Assembly (NCBI GenBank): GCA_964035575.1
Contig: OZ037840.1
Coordinates: forward strand, 62,001 to 126,000
Source of the DNA: Rhynchopus sp. YZ270_cl-10
Taxonomy: Eukaryota; Euglenozoa; Diplonemea; Diplonemida; Diplonemidae
Direction: 5' to 3'
Length of the DNA stretch: 64,000 nucleotides
This document shows, piece after piece, positions 22,948 through 34,470 of this stretch. A program made the position numbers and the translations under genes. A model generated the notes under the pieces. The model saw nothing but the letters and a program-made list of their open reading frames with translations. It was not told where the DNA came from and made no database searches. Within the stretch, counting starts at the first letter, position 1; every line of letters starts with the position of its first letter.

Positions 22948-23388
22948 TAGGGGGGGGGGGGGGGGGGAAAGAAAAGTTCAAAAAGTTCTAAGTCTCTGGT
23001 GCTACTAGTCACTCCCTCGTGTGCAAACACATCTTGAGAAAGAAGTTGAAAAGTTGTTTTAAAAAAGTCGGCAGGGGGAGTCATCCATTTTGTTTTGCGT
23101 GCTTCGTCTTGAGAGCTTCAGGTTTGGTCTGTTCTACATACCGTGTGCACATGTACATCGTCCTCTTGATCCCTTTGTGCTTCTCTCCTTGTTGCAGGAA
23201 ACGCTGAACAATGGTAGACTCTGCACCTAGGAACCCGTGAGGTGCGTGCAGATGGACGTTAGGGCTGCTATGCGGTGTCATATGTGAAGGACTCTCAACG
23301 CTGAAAGGCGCACAGCTGCCACGTCTTGGGCGCGTCTGCAAGCCCGCAAGCCTGCACCGTCTCCGTCCACCCGTGTGGTGCGGGAACA
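22948..23388. other. 3' flank of the 23389-26118 gene
   Basis: G-run at 22949-22967, then a hairpin-family variant at 23000-23033 (CTCCCTCGTGTGCAAACACATC). No gene seen. Confidence 0.45.
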
Positions 23389-26118
23389 CTACTCCACAGT
23401 GGACCCCCACGACACATCAGGCTCAGGCTCCAGCAGGCCCAGCTCTGTTTCGTCCACCGTGGAGTCCACCTCCTCCCCAGGCAGCACAGCCTTCGCCCCG
23501 ACAGACCTGCACCTTGACATCGCCAAGCAGGTGCACATAGCAAACACCATTGACACACCGACAGCGACGTGCACGTTGTACGACCAACTCTGTGCCGAGG
23601 ACCAGTTGTCCCAGACGGGCTCGGGGGTGGCGATGTGCACCGGGGGTGCTGTTGTGTTGGGCGCAAGGGTAGCAAGAGCAAGAGCAGGCTGCCCTGTGGA
23701 TACAACAGGCGTAGGCGTGTGGGTAGGTGGTGGGAGAGTGGCGAGGGACGCGGCGCTGCGCGTCTCTTGCGTTGGGTCTTCCGACGCAGGGATCTGTGTC
23801 GGTGCAGTAGAGGGTGTGTCAGTTGGCTCCAGCGTGGGTGGATCTGTCTGCTGAGGGGGGTCGGTGTGCAGTGGCTCTGTAGGTGGCAAAGTCTGCGGTG
23901 GTTCTGTAAGTGGTGGCTCAGTGTGTGGTGGCAAAGTGTGTGGTGGCAAAGTGTGTGGTGCTTCGGACGTAGCAACTATCGGAGCAACTGCACAGACCCC
24001 CACATACGCGAGCCGCAGCTCCGCCTGCAGTTCTTGGTCATAGTCCTTCCAGAACGGGTTGAAGCACAGCTCTGTGTAGTTTTGGCCAGCAACAAAGCTG
24101 AAGCTGAGCGTCCCCCAATCAGGGAACATGCTGTTCTCGCCTGTAAACACAACGGACGACACCCCGTCTTTCCCACGCACTGTCACAACGAAATGACCCA
24201 GATTGACACGCGTCAAGAGACGCACGGTCACCTGGTAGCGCACCCCTACTGTGAAGACGATGTTGGTCCCCACACCTTCGTATGATCCGCTGTGCGACCA
24301 CATCCATGCAGAGCGTGAGTCAGGGCCGTAGAGGCCGCCGAAGACGGACGGTGTCTTGCTTGTAGTGTGCCACCCTGTCACTTGGCCTAGCGTAAAGGCT
24401 CCAGGTGGGTGCTTCGCCTCGTCCCACCCCTCGGGCACGTGGAACAGAGAGTTCACGACAAGGTTGCACGAGCTCTGTGCACTTATGAACTCTGGCAGGG
24501 GCACTGTTGTGGATGTTGCTGTGGGTGCTGCTGTGGGTACTGTTGTGGGTGCTGTTGTGGGTGCTGCTGTGGATGTTGCCGTGGGTTCTGGCACGTCATC
24601 TCGACAGACCCGCACACCCTTCACCCGCATATCCGCCTGGTGGTGGTGGTCCATATCCGCCCAAAACGGGTACACCCACAGCTGTGCGAAGTTTGCCCTT
24701 GCCGTGAACGAGAACGAGATGTCCGTATAGTTGGGGAACACCAACGCACTGCTGTAGACACGTTGCTGTTCCTTGGGATGAGGCATCCCGTAGGAGTCGG
24801 TGGTCGGCGTCAAGCCGTTCGTCAGTACGACGAAGAAGTCACCAAGCGCGATCGTGCCATCCGGCCACAAATCTGTCTGCACTGTCATCATTGCTGTGTA
24901 CTCTCCCCCGCTCACAAAGGGCACGGGTGCGTAAATACCTTCACCAATACCACCATAGGACCACAACCACCACAAATCAATCGTGGTATCACTCAGTGAG
25001 GGCGTGCCATGCGACCCCAACCACCCTTGTGGGTCGGCCATGACGTCATCACAAGCTATACGGAAGGCACCCACACGCGGCCCTCCCTCCTCCACATGAT
25101 AGTAGAACACATCTACAACCGGAACAACGACCACCTGGCGTACGTCTGCCTCCATTGGCACAACCGGGGGCGGCAGGGCCACAGACTCCAAGCTGTCCTG
25201 CACAAGACTGTCGAGAGGGATGCGCAAGAGGCCTTGCGTGCCTGCGGTGATGTACAGGTGGCTGCGTACGACCCGAATGGCGTGGATCACCTTGCAGACG
25301 TCTAGCGCTATAGAGGTAGGCCCACTGAACTGCACCCCCTGCATGCTGTCCTGCATGCTGTATGTGCTGATGACACCACCACCACCCTGCACGCTCGCAC
25401 AAAGCAAGGTGTCACCACTAAACGCGACCCGCACCGTAGCGCCCCCCACAGCAAGGTACTCCACCTCATCCGTCCCCAGGTCGAAGCACGCCGCACTACC
25501 GTCACCATCGCCCCGCACACCGCCAAAACAATGCACACCGTCCCTGGACACAGCTGCCTCACGCTCATTCACAGCAAAGCCTTTCAGAACTACACTGTCC
25601 ATGATACTGTCACTCCCACTCACGAGGCTGTGCACTGTGACAGTGGTGTCACCGATGCACCGAGCTTCATCCGTACGGTAGGTACACGATGCCACAAGGA
25701 GGGTGTTTGTGTATGCAGTCAGGGAGACCACCTGGAGCGTGCTGTTTGGTGTGAAGGCTGCGAGGACGGTGCTCGCTCCGTCTGATATGTTATACAGCGT
25801 GATGGCAGTGTCGGAGTGTGTTGCTGTCGCTAAGATGCGGCTGCCAGACGGTCTGTCGGGCAGCGTTGCCACGGCCATGCAGAACACCGTCTCCTCCAGG
25901 TCTGCCACCACTGCGAGCGGGGACGTGTCATTAGACGCAGCTGTGGTCGCAGGGAACGGGAACGGCACCTCCGCCTCCTCAACCACCACACCACGGCCCA
26001 GGTACAGCGCGTCCCCCATTCCAGCCATGTCCACAGGTGAAGAGCTGACCGAGAAGCTCCCCCATGACTCTGTCCTCACTGTACCCACCACACAACACAC
26101 AGCGAGGATGGGGAACAT
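23389..26118 (-). CDS. Large type I membrane glycoprotein with mucin-like stalk (909 aa)
   Basis: Single exon. The start chosen is the ATG at 26118 because MFPILAVCCVVGTVRTESW is a good signal peptide. An in-frame ATG 31 codons earlier would hide it. Order: residues about 30-370 are beta-rich, with blade-like repeats (GSRILATATHSDTAITLYN, VAVGGATVRVAFSGDTLL) suggesting a beta-propeller; then two related beta-sandwich modules of about 150 residues, each ending in an aromatic-rich stretch (NFAQLWVYPFWADMDHHHQA and NYTELCFNPFWKDYDQELQA) and containing WLWSYGG / WMWSHSG, probably carbohydrate- or ligand-binding (inference). A Thr/Pro stalk separates the modules. A longer TLPPHTEPP mucin-like stalk follows, then a transmembrane helix (about 842-862) and a 42-residue acidic cytosolic tail. 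No family name recognised. Confidence 0.78.
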   Translation of the reverse strand: MFPILAVCCVVGTVRTESWGSFSVSSSPVDMAGMGDALYLGRGVVVEEAEVPFPFPATTAASNDTSPLAVVADLEETVFCMAVATLPDRPSGSRILATATHSDTAITLYNISDGASTVLAAFTPNSTLQVVSLTAYTNTLLVASCTYRTDEARCIGDTTVTVHSLVSGSDSIMDSVVLKGFAVNEREAAVSRDGVHCFGGVRGDGDGSAACFDLGTDEVEYLAVGGATVRVAFSGDTLLCASVQGGGGVISTYSMQDSMQGVQFSGPTSIALDVCKVIHAIRVVRSHLYITAGTQGLLRIPLDSLVQDSLESVALPPPVVPMEADVRQVVVVPVVDVFYYHVEEGGPRVGAFRIACDDVMADPQGWLGSHGTPSLSDTTIDLWWLWSYGGIGEGIYAPVPFVSGGEYTAMMTVQTDLWPDGTIALGDFFVVLTNGLTPTTDSYGMPHPKEQQRVYSSALVFPNYTDISFSFTARANFAQLWVYPFWADMDHHHQADMRVKGVRVCRDDVPEPTATSTAAPTTAPTTVPTAAPTATSTTVPLPEFISAQSSCNLVVNSLFHVPEGWDEAKHPPGAFTLGQVTGWHTTSKTPSVFGGLYGPDSRSAWMWSHSGSYEGVGTNIVFTVGVRYQVTVRLLTRVNLGHFVVTVRGKDGVSSVVFTGENSMFPDWGTLSFSFVAGQNYTELCFNPFWKDYDQELQAELRLAYVGVCAVAPIVATSEAPHTLPPHTLPPHTEPPLTEPPQTLPPTEPLHTDPPQQTDPPTLEPTDTPSTAPTQIPASEDPTQETRSAASLATLPPPTHTPTPVVSTGQPALALATLAPNTTAPPVHIATPEPVWDNWSSAQSWSYNVHVAVGVSMVFAMCTCLAMSRCRSVGAKAVLPGEEVDSTVDETELGLLEPEPDVSWGSTVE

Positions 26119-26576
26119 CACCAAAAAAAAAAAAAGACCCGCGGTGTGGGGTGGTGTTGACCTGATGGGGAAAGAAGTTGTAAAGGTGTTAACAATTGTT
26201 GGGTAGCACATTGCCCCAAGTTAAAAAAAAATTCAAAAAAAAAGGTTCAGCACGGAACCAATGTGATCCACAACAATACACTGACAGTGACAGTCAAACA
26301 AAGTACTTTATGGGGGCAGAACCAACCCGCGAGCCACTACAGCTCTTAACAATCTGGTGGCCGCGGGAGGAGAAAGCAAGAAACACGAGAAGCCGAATCT
26401 GTACACCTTTCACTCGGCGCAAAAGGGAATACTACACAGGGGCGGGGATTCAATTTTTGGTGCGGAGTGCGTGCAATGTCAAATGATATTTTATTAGTGT
26501 GACACACATTCCGGGTGTCGCTTTGTCTGGCTTTGTGGGCCAAGAAGCAACGACCTCGCAACGAGGCATGCTTACC

Positions 26577-26693
26577 TTTCGCTGGCACATCCAGAAGGAC
26601 TGGCAATCCTTCTCCACGGGCCACCAGATCTGCTATTCCGACCAGGCCATACAGACTAGGAATGATGCGGCTCGGGATCGCAAGCCTCGAGCC
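26577..26693 (-). CDS. Possible isolated exon, unknown product
   Basis: Open, coding-like stretch between a splice-acceptor-like ccccctcgaccccctag and a good donor (GCGAAAG/GTAAGC). It reads RIIPSLYGLVGIADLVARGE and then GLPVLLDVPAK. I could not find convincing partner exons: a downstream acceptor at about 26398 gives only a short tail. It could be a fragment of a small gene or chance. Confidence 0.25.
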
Positions 26694-26998
26694 CTAGGGG
26701 GTCGAGGGGGAACGGAAACAAAGACAGAGGGAACGTGATAATGAGAGGGAGGGTGGCCGGAGGGCTCAACCCCTGTAGATGATGATACAGGGCTTTCTCC
26801 CCAAAGTACAAGGCACTCCAGCTTTGGCAATCAAAAGTGATGACAGTGAAGATGAGGTGGAGTCACCCACCATCGTCTACAGCGAAGGAGAGGGTGTGAT
26901 GCAGTGAAGGGACACAAGATGATGAAGGAAAGGGGGGAAAGAAGAAAAACGAATTTGTTTTTTTGGCCTAGGATGTGTCCAATGGTAAAAAACTAGAG

Positions 26999-27103
26999 TT
27001 TAAAATATACAAAAGCCCTCTCGTAAACAGTGTACCTTTGATACATGACCGGGCGGTACCGGGGGTGGACACTTCGTGGTTTACATCTGATATGTGCTAC
27101 TCC
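26999..27103 (-). repeat. Dispersed repeat R1, internal deletion
   Basis: Lacks about 26 bp of the middle (the CCAACCATGCAGTCC part). Both ends intact. Confidence 0.65.
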
Positions 27104-27755
27104 TGAAAAAATCACGTCGGTAGAAAAGTTCGAAAATGTAGGATTTATTATTATTTTTTTCAAATACGTCAAAACATCAGGGGGTGGTGGGAAGGTGGTG
27201 GAGGGGGCTTTTGTTGTTGGTATCGACAAATCACTCCGCTGAAGAGCTGTGGGTGGGGTGGAGGTGGAGCTTTCTGCTACTCAAACAAGGTGGCATCCAA
27301 AAGGGGTGTGGATTGTTTACAGACAGCACACCTCATCCCCAAGGCGTGGGAGAGATGACGTAGTATTGCGACTCTAAAGACATGACTTTTTTTTAGATTT
27401 CTACAAAAGAAAAGGAAAAGAAAAAAGGAAAAAAAAAAGATTACTGGAGAGAGGAAAAAGGGGGAATGGGTGTGCAAGGGGGGGACAACCCCCCCACCCC
27501 CCCTGGAGTGTTGCACACCTGGTATTGTTGTTGGCAGGAATAAAAACGAAAAAAAAGACTTTTTTGATAGCTGAGAGACCCTCTCGTTACAATGTATCAA
27601 AACAAAAAAGTACACTCTAAAAAAAAGAGGGGGAAAAGAGGGAAGGAAATAAAAGTGCGAGCTGAATGTGGCTCTCCAGAGCACGAGAATCGTCTTCGCG
27701 AATGCTTAAGGATTTCCCCCATGGATAGGTAAAATGCCACCCCCCCCAAAAAAAG

Positions 27756-27875
27756 GTTGACTTGAAATACAAAAGCCCTCTCGTGAACAGTGTACCTTTG
27801 GTACAATGACCGGGCTGTACCAGGGGGTGGACACCCCAACCGTGTAGTCCTGTCTCGATTTTGTGGTTTATATCT
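27756..27875 (-). repeat. Dispersed repeat R1
   Basis: GTTGACTTGAAATACAAAAG to TTGTGGTTTATATCT, near full length. Confidence 0.7.
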
Positions 27876-27960
27876 AAAAAACACACATTTTTTTTTTCCT
27901 GCCCTATTTTCCTGTGACTGCGGGCACCAAAATGGGCTCGAAAACGCTAACGTCTTTCTA

Positions 27961-28117
27961 CACGGGTTGCCTACGATCGTAGTACGATCGTACGATCATA
28001 ATACGATCGTAGGTACGATTGTATTATGATCGTACTTGATCGTAGTACGATCGTAGTGCGATCAAAAAAAAGAGCTACGATCGTAAGAGATCGTACTACG
28101 ATCGTAGGCAACCCGTG
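27961..28117. mobile_element. Foldback element, 157 bp, 6-bp target duplication TTTCTA
   Basis: CACGGGTTGCC...GGCAACCCGTG with perfect inverted ends of about 29 bp (27961-27989 and 28089-28117), built largely of ACGATCGTA repeats. TTTCTA directly flanks both sides (27955-27960 and 28118-28123). Superfamily undetermined. Confidence 0.8.
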
Positions 28118-28465
28118 TTTCTACTTAGTTGGGATATTTCAGCAAGAGGGAAAGGATTGGGAAACATTGAAATACAGCACGGCACTGCGGAACTGCGTCA
28201 AAAAATACTCATATAAAAAAGACATAACAACACAACAATACAATGGATTATTGTTGGCATGAATTTTCCCAGAACTGCTTTTCACAAAATGAGGTTGCTT
28301 TTGGGTGAAATCACACAAAAGAGATTAGTTTGGTAAAATGAACCTAAGCCTCTTGTCCGGGCTGGCTACATAAAAAAGTGAAAAGTACAAAACCGCTGGA
28401 CAGATGCAGAGGGTCTAAAACTAAATGATGGCATGGTGCCACTCAGGAATCACGTAGAGGTGTTT

Positions 28466-28508
28466 AGTATAGTGGAGTTCATCCTCGGGTGGCTACACTA
28501 ATACAACC
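28466..28508. repeat. Dispersed repeat R4
   Basis: TAGTATAGTGGAGTTCATCC through GGTGGCTACACTAATACAACC. Other copies at 30459-30506 (intron), 37548-37593 and 45438-45482, in both orientations. Confidence 0.6.
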
Positions 28509-29315
28509 AAGGTTTCAAAAAACAGAAGAAAGAAAGCGGTGTATACAAAGAAACGTTTGGTAAGATGACCCACTAAGCCATCTCCCCTGTTTTTTTTCCA
28601 CTTCCACTATACACCCTACTGCACAAAAAGTAGTGCAGCGTTCCAAGGTGGCTAACCAGTGTGGCCACGTTCCCCTCAAAAGGAAATGAAACTTGAGATT
28701 CGCCTCTCTGAAATAGTGCACTAAATAAGGCTTGGGAGATGCCAATGTGGTATTTGTGCTGACGCAGCACCTTAGACTCAACCGTACAGCACGCTGTATG
28801 TATTATTCAGGCAAGTCTTCGCACAAAAGAGTAGTTAAAAACGTTCTCAAAACGCAGTTCGGTTGCAAAAAAAAAAGGGGGGGTGCAAGTTGATGAATAA
28901 GTACAAATGCCTTTGGGACTCAGGCACTGACTATTACTCTGGGAGGTGTATCAAAGGAAAGGGGGAAAAGTGTGATTGTGGCTCTTTCTATTTGATCGTT
29001 CTTGTTTTGCATTGATCCACACAAGGTACATATAGGAGAGAAAAAGAGAGAGAAAAGAAATAAAAAGAGAATGAAAAATTGCGAACGCCTCACACAGCGT
29101 GGAATCGTTTAAAAAAAAAAGACTCGAAAAAATAATACCCAATCCAGTATCGACAATAACAGAACAAAGGGCGTTGGCTTCTTGCGGTAAAATGACGCCT
29201 TTTTTTTTTTTTTTTTTTTTTGTGTCAAACAATTTCTCATTTGCTTCAGTAGTAAGTATCTAGAGAGAGGGAACAGAGGTGTCTTGTGGAGAGAGGAAGA
29301 AGAGCCAGAGAAACA

Positions 29316-29452
29316 GTTGACTTGAAATACAAAAGCCCTCTCGTGAAACAGTGTACCTTTGGTACAATGACCGGGCTGTACCAGGGGGTGGACACCCCAA
29401 CCATGCAGTCCTACAATCCATTTCGTGGTTTACATCTGATATGTGCTACTCC
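29316..29452 (-). repeat. Dispersed repeat R1, reference copy (137 bp)
   Basis: Longest copy. Contains self-complementary strings GTACCTTTGGTAC and GGGGTGGACACCCC, so it can fold. In gene sense it is followed by a C/T tract and CCACAAG. Confidence 0.75.
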
Positions 29453-29567
29453 GATGAGGGATCCGAAAGCAAGTTGAAGACACTTTTTTAAAAAAAAACT
29501 ACAGGATGGTACGATGTTTCCTCGTCTTTTAAAAAAAAAAACAGAAAAAAAAGAAGAGTTTTATGAA

Positions 29568-29636
29568 ACTGCAAACCGCCTTACCGTACATCGGCGGACG
29601 CAGAGCGCTGGCTCTCCGCGGGTTATCGAACCCCCA
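29568..29636 (-). repeat. tRNA-like dispersed repeat
   Basis: On the minus strand it contains GGTTCGATAACC, close to a tRNA B box, and CAGCGCTCT-type D-arm-like sequence, but no cloverleaf can be completed. A diverged copy lies at 2303-2372. Possibly a tRNA-derived SINE head. Confidence 0.35.
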
Positions 29637-29790
29637 TAGAACACTTCAATCTGGCATGCAACACGGTTACCACGAGGGAGTTGATGAAAAAAAAAAGGGG
29701 GGGAGAAAATATAAATCTAAAATAACGGATCGTTTTTTTTTGTCTTTTTTATTCAACAAAAAAAAAATCCCCCCGATCCCGACACAAAAA

Positions 29791-29838
29791 AAATGACTTG
29801 AAATACAAAGCCCTCTGTGAACAGTGTACCTTTTGGCA
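29791..29838 (-). repeat. Dispersed repeat R1, fragment
   Basis: Only the first third (GACTTGAAATACAAAGCCCT, ACAGTGTACC). Confidence 0.6.
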
Positions 29839-30197
29839 CCACGCTGGATGAAAAAGGGGTCACATGATAGGTCACACAACCTTCAGTGCGAAGGAAGTGC
29901 AGATTTTTTTTTTTCTCTTTCTTTGTTACAAAGCAAGGCTTCTTCTAGGAGTTTGGCCCTCAACATTTGGTCCCCCCCTAGCAACAACGAATTTCTGCTG
30001 CGGCACGTCGCAGGCAAATAATGTTTTTTAAAAACCATCACCAAACGTCTGCTTTTTGAAAAATTGGTCGTCGCGCGCTCTCCTCCCTGCCAGTAGCCGG
30101 TAGGAGGGCCATTTTCTCGAGACACAATGTGGCCCTGTAGGTGGCAGACCACATGCTTTTTTTTTTTGCAACAACAAGAAAACAAAAAAAAACACAG

Positions 30198-33100
30198 CTA
30201 CGCCCACAGCGTTGGGCTGGTGCGGTGTGTGTGTCCTGTCCCCATCCCCGCACCTCCACCACCTCCTCCTCCCCCTGCCACCTGCTGTGCGCTCTGCACG
30301 GTGCCTTCGTTGTGCACCAGCATGGGTGGCATGCGCTGCTGCTGTGTTACCGGAGCATGTGCCGAGGGGCTGTGTGTGGTGTGTGTTGGGATTGGGGGCC
30401 ATGTCGTGTACAAGAATAGGACGTGGGAAGCGCAAGTCAAAGGAAAAAGAGGGATATAGTGTAGCACACTGTAGGGTGGCTGCACTAATGCAACCAAGTT
30501 TTACACTTTTATAGTCCCCTTTGTAAACCACATTGTTTTGGTCTTCCTTTTTGCTTTCAACCTTTTTTATTCATTTACTTTTTTGTTGTTTGGGAGACAC
30601 GCCCTACGTGTCGGTTCTGTGGAAAGACCAGCACGGAACCACCTGTGTGCTGCCCCTTTTCATGTCTATCCATGAAAACTGGTAATGGGGAGAATAAAAC
30701 ATTACGAAAAAACCTCCACTCTCATTTCGCAAGCTTCATTTTCGTTTTGGTTTTCTCCTCACAGAAAAAATTTTGCGGTCTTCGTTCTCAAAATCAATTG
30801 CTGCAGGGACCGCCTGCATTGGAGATCATCACACACTAACCATAATACCATACCCTAGTGGGAGGCCTCGTGGGACCGACGCACTGACGTGGCTGAGGCT
30901 TTCGTCGCTTCGCTGCTCTGTGTCCCGCCTGTGAGGCAGCACTGCGCCGGATTGTGCGACAGCACGGTAGTGTGGCACAGCAGCGCTGCCTCCACCCCCA
31001 CCATACGGGGTGGGTAGTGGCAGGGGCGACCTCCGTACTGCTGTTGTCATGCTGCTGCTTGCAGCTGTGTGCTGTGTGGGAGCTTCCTGCGGCGCACCCT
31101 GTAGATAGGAGAAGGGCATGGTGGTCACAAAGAAAAGAATGTCAGGATGCAAACCCCCTTTTGGAAGTTTCTTAGTATGGGTGGTTCAAAGAAATAAGGG
31201 ACAAATTCCCATATTTACCCACACGGTTATCACTGAACCGCTCCCGAAATGGATGTCAAAAAGACCCCCTTTTTGCTACAGAAATGAGGTTAGTGCCTGG
31301 GGGGGAAAAGGTTGGCGTTTGAATTTCATTTCCCACAAAATATAATGAAAAACCCCCCCAACATACCGACGTAAAGAGCTTCCGTGCGGCGCTCTGCCAC
31401 GCCATCCCCATTGGAGTCGGTGGGAGCAGGGGCCCATCACGCCGTACCGACACAGTGTCGCCAACAGCAGCACTTCCGTACTGTTCGCCACCGACACCTC
31501 CCGCCCCACCACCACTGCCCCTCTCTGGAGGCGGCGGGGACCGAGAGCGGCCATAACCACGCCCGCCTGCACCCTGCGCATTGAACGTACCTCCACCTCC
31601 ACCACCTTGGCCCTGCACGTCACCCTGTTGTTGGAAGGTAGTACTCACATCCACACCTCCACTGTTTGTGTACCCCGCCAGGACCGGGGGTTGTCGGGGA
31701 TAGCCTCCACCACCCTGATTCTGTACATCACCCTCATATCCCATTGTCGGCGACTGTCTCCCACCACCCCCACCCTGGCTCACATCCTGCACATTGTTGT
31801 ACCCCACGACCGGGGGCTGTCTAGGTGCCCCACCACCCTGGTTCTGCACATCCTCATATCCCACCGTCGGCGACTGCCTGACACCACCCCCACCCCCTCC
31901 GGGTATCGGTGAACACCGTCCAGTGGGGTTGCCACCTCCTCCTCCACCCCCACTTTGTCTCTGCCCTGGTGCGGCGCCTGGTGCACTGTGTACACCATGT
32001 GCTCCGTGGCGTGGGACGAAGCGCCGCCCCATTGCGTAGATAGGCGTGAGGGTGCTGTCGTGGGGGTGTGTGGTGGTGGTGTTGTGGTCGTAGGATATGC
32101 TGTGATTGTTGGCGCCCGGATTGCTCATATTGCTGGTGTTGCCGTCACCTGGTGGGGGAGGGGACGCACGCCCGACCCCAGGCCCAGCTACTCGAGGTGG
32201 CGATGCTCGCCGTACCAACGCTCCGTCTGCTGTGCTCTGCAGCATAGTACCCCCTGCCGCAGCAGGCACACCAAGCGTCTTGCTGTACGTGATCATCCCT
32301 GTATGGCCAGATCTGAGGGTCGAAGCACCTCCGCCTTGCGGCAACGCACTCACATTGTTTGTATACCCCGCCAGGACCGGGGGTTGTCGGGGAACGCCCC
32401 CACCACCCTGCTTCTGCATGTCACCCTCATATCCCATTGTCGGCGACTGCCTGCCACCACCCCCACCCTGGTTCTGCACATCCCCCACATTGTACCCCAA
32501 GACCGGGGGCTGTCTAGGTGCCCCCCCACCCTGGCTGTGCACACCATTGCTGTAGATGGGTGGATGGCGGGCGGCTCCACCACTTCCTGCCCCTCCTGGA
32601 GGGTATGGTGCGCAATACGCCTTGGAGCTGGTGTGGTGTGGCAGCATCCGTGCCCCTTCAGGGGAAGCGATGTGGGCGTGCTCAGGTGAGGTGGTGTTCG
32701 GGCTCATGCGTAGCATGGATGCCCCTGTCTCCTCAGGCTGCCATGCACCTTGCGGTTCGGGGGCTCTGTACGGTGCGCGCGGCGGTGTCGTGCACGGTGC
32801 TGGATGGTTCACCTTTTGCTCTGCAACGATGGTTCGTGTCACACTGCCTCCACCACCTCCTCCTCCTCCTCCACCCACAGGAAACGACTCACGCCGTCTC
32901 TCCAGCTCACGCACCTGTGTGGTGTACACCTCTCGTGTGCTCCGTCCTGCGGCGAAGGCTTCGTACAAAGCCTCCTGTTGCTCGAGGAAGGACCCTGCGC
33001 TTGGTGGCGGTGCGCTGGGACGTGAGCTGCACGACGACGCTGCAGGGTTCGGGAGCACGCCGGCACCACCGCCACCACCACCACCGACACCGCCAGCGAC

Positions 33101-33742
33101 TGTGGCGACAGCTGCGACCTCCACCTCGGCAAGGTTCGCCTGCGTCAGCACTGCCGGAGGCGGGGGAGGGGGTACTGAAGACGCACGCCAGAGCGGCTCC
33201 TTGGGGGACATCCGCATCACACCTGGAGCAGGGGCAGGAGCAGGAGCAGGAGCAGGGGTTGGGATTGGAGCTGAGGCAGGGACTGGGGCAGGGATGCTTT
33301 GCACTCCGTTCGGTGTACCGCTGGACACAGCTTCAGGACCGGGCACGCTTGGTGCTGTCGGGACTGTCCCTGACTCTAGGGGGGACACCCTGCGTGCCTC
33401 CGGCTGTGCCCACGGCAGTCGCGGTGCCTGCGTCGCTGTCGAGATGCGAGAGCGCGGCGAGCCCGGTGAAGACGAGGCGCGGTGGGCGAGCGCACTGCTG
33501 TGGTTGAGAGAGAGGTGCTGCTGGTAGCTGAGGTGGTGGCTGCTCCCCAGCTCCTCCGCGTGGTGGCTGTTCGCTGTGGCTACCGACCCGCCAGAAGCAC
33601 TCCGCACCAGATTCAACCGAGCCCCAGACACAACACCTATATCAGACCCACTTGACGGAGCACGCCCAGGACCAGACGGGCTGTAGTACGCGTCCCCTGT
33701 GCACGAGGTGCTCCGTTCTGCCGCAGAACGCGCTTCACTCAT
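30198..33742 (-). CDS. Gly/Pro/Ser-rich repeat protein, three exons (930 aa)
   Basis: Exons 33742..31367, 31098..30854 and 30369..30198; the introns (268 and 484 nt, donors GTATGT and GTATGG) keep the frame exactly. The whole chain is low-complexity: N-terminal Ser/Ala region, a Pro/Ala stretch (PAPVPASAPIPTPAPAPAPA), a short helical patch (EQQEALYEAFAAGRSTREVY then TTQVRELERRRESF, about residues 250-290), then two blocks of imperfect repeats built on QNQGGG, PRQPPVL, GY and RQSPTMGYEGD. The tail is Gln/His/Gly-rich. No enzyme motif is visible. It is probably an intrinsically disordered scaffold, RNA-associated or phase-separating protein (inference from composition only). A further exon at 34092..33898 could precede the ATG (acceptor at 33746-33747). 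Intron 2 contains repeats R4 and R5. Confidence 0.72.
30459..30506. repeat. Dispersed repeat R4, intronic copy
   Basis: Lies in the 484-nt intron of the 30198-33742 gene. In gene sense it is followed by CCCTCTTTTTCC. Confidence 0.6.
30586..30668. repeat. Dispersed repeat R5, intronic copy
   Basis: TTGTTTGGGAGACACGCCC through GTCGGTTCTGTGG and AGCACGGAACCACCTG to CCCCTTTTCATGTC. Two more copies, inverted to each other, lie in the intron at 59003-60405. Confidence 0.7.
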
Positions 33743-33897
33743 CGGCTAGAGGAAGTAGTGGAAAGGGGAGGAAGGGGGGGTGAGAGGCGATGGTGTGGTG
33801 CTGATTCATCTATTTCGGTGTTGGCATTGTTTTGCTGTGTTTTTTTGGGGTTTTTTTTTAGTTTGTTCTGATGTGGAGGGTGTATGTGTGGTGTTAC

Positions 33898-34092
33898 CTC
33901 CCAGATCACACAGGGAACCTTATCTTTCGGAACTACAAAATGGCAACACGGTGTGAACCTGTTGCGTGAGCGAATGGTTCCCTTCAGCTCCCTAACATCC
34001 CCTTTTGTACTGCCGCTCTCTGCCTTACGCTTCTTCGCGATACATTGCTCAGCCAACTGCTCCGCGTTCAGACATACTGCGATCACGTGTCC
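33898..34092 (-). CDS. Possible upstream exon of the 30198-33742 gene
   Basis: Open between an acceptor-like agtcacgcag and a donor GAG/GTAACA. It encodes LNAEQLAEQCIAKKRKAES and FTPCCHFVVPKDKVPCVIWE. The donor is in phase 0 and a 150-nt intron to an acceptor at 33746-33747 would place it directly before the main ATG, in frame. It has no ATG of its own in the right frame, so another 5' exon would be needed. Alternatively it belongs to the 5' UTR. Confidence 0.35.
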
Positions 34093-34411
34093 TGCGTGAC
34101 TATAAGAACGGTATCTTGAATGTAGTATGGTCCGTAAAAAGGCAATTGCTAGCTTCGTCTTTATAGCAAAAGATAGTGCGATATGTTGGTTGAAAATGTG
34201 AAAGTGCTTTTTTTACATCTCTTCATTCGTTCGATTCCCCCCCTCCCCCGTTTTACCCCCCGTCTTTTATTTTTGTAGCTGTTGCTGTTTTTTTTTTTTT
34301 TTTTTTTTGAAAAAAAAATTATTTTTCAAGAAGAAACGCCAAATAAGGAACCCTTCACCCCACCCCATCACCAACCCTAATCAAAAAAAAAATGTTTTAT
34401 TTGTCGTTCCC

Positions 34412-34470
34412 TCAGTCCCCCCTTCTTGTATTTGTTTGATGCGTTGACGCTTTCACACAAAAGGGGGGTG
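34412..34470. repeat. Repeat R7, 59 bp, second copy
   Basis: Nearly identical to 1857-1915: CCCCCCTTCTTGTA, TTTGATGCGTTGACGCTTTC, ACACAAAAGGGGGGTG. Confidence 0.7.

Larger units (their letters stand above)
26119..30197. other. Intergenic, repeat-rich; one possible exon
   Basis: No convincing complete gene. Holds R1 copies (26999-27103, 27756-27875, 29316-29452, 29791-29838), a foldback element with a 6-bp target duplication (27961-28117), a tRNA-like repeat (29568-29636) and one GC-rich coding-like patch (26577-26693). Confidence 0.5.

Noticed and set aside
29568-29636. tRNA gene candidate on the minus strand (B-box-like GGTTCGATAACC)
   Set aside because: No acceptor stem or anticodon arm can be formed; it is a dispersed repeat with a diverged copy at 2303-2372.
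31955-33527. Plus-strand ORFs of 244-329 aa opposite the 30198-33742 gene
   Set aside because: Shadow frames; the minus-strand frame has coherent repeats and splice support.
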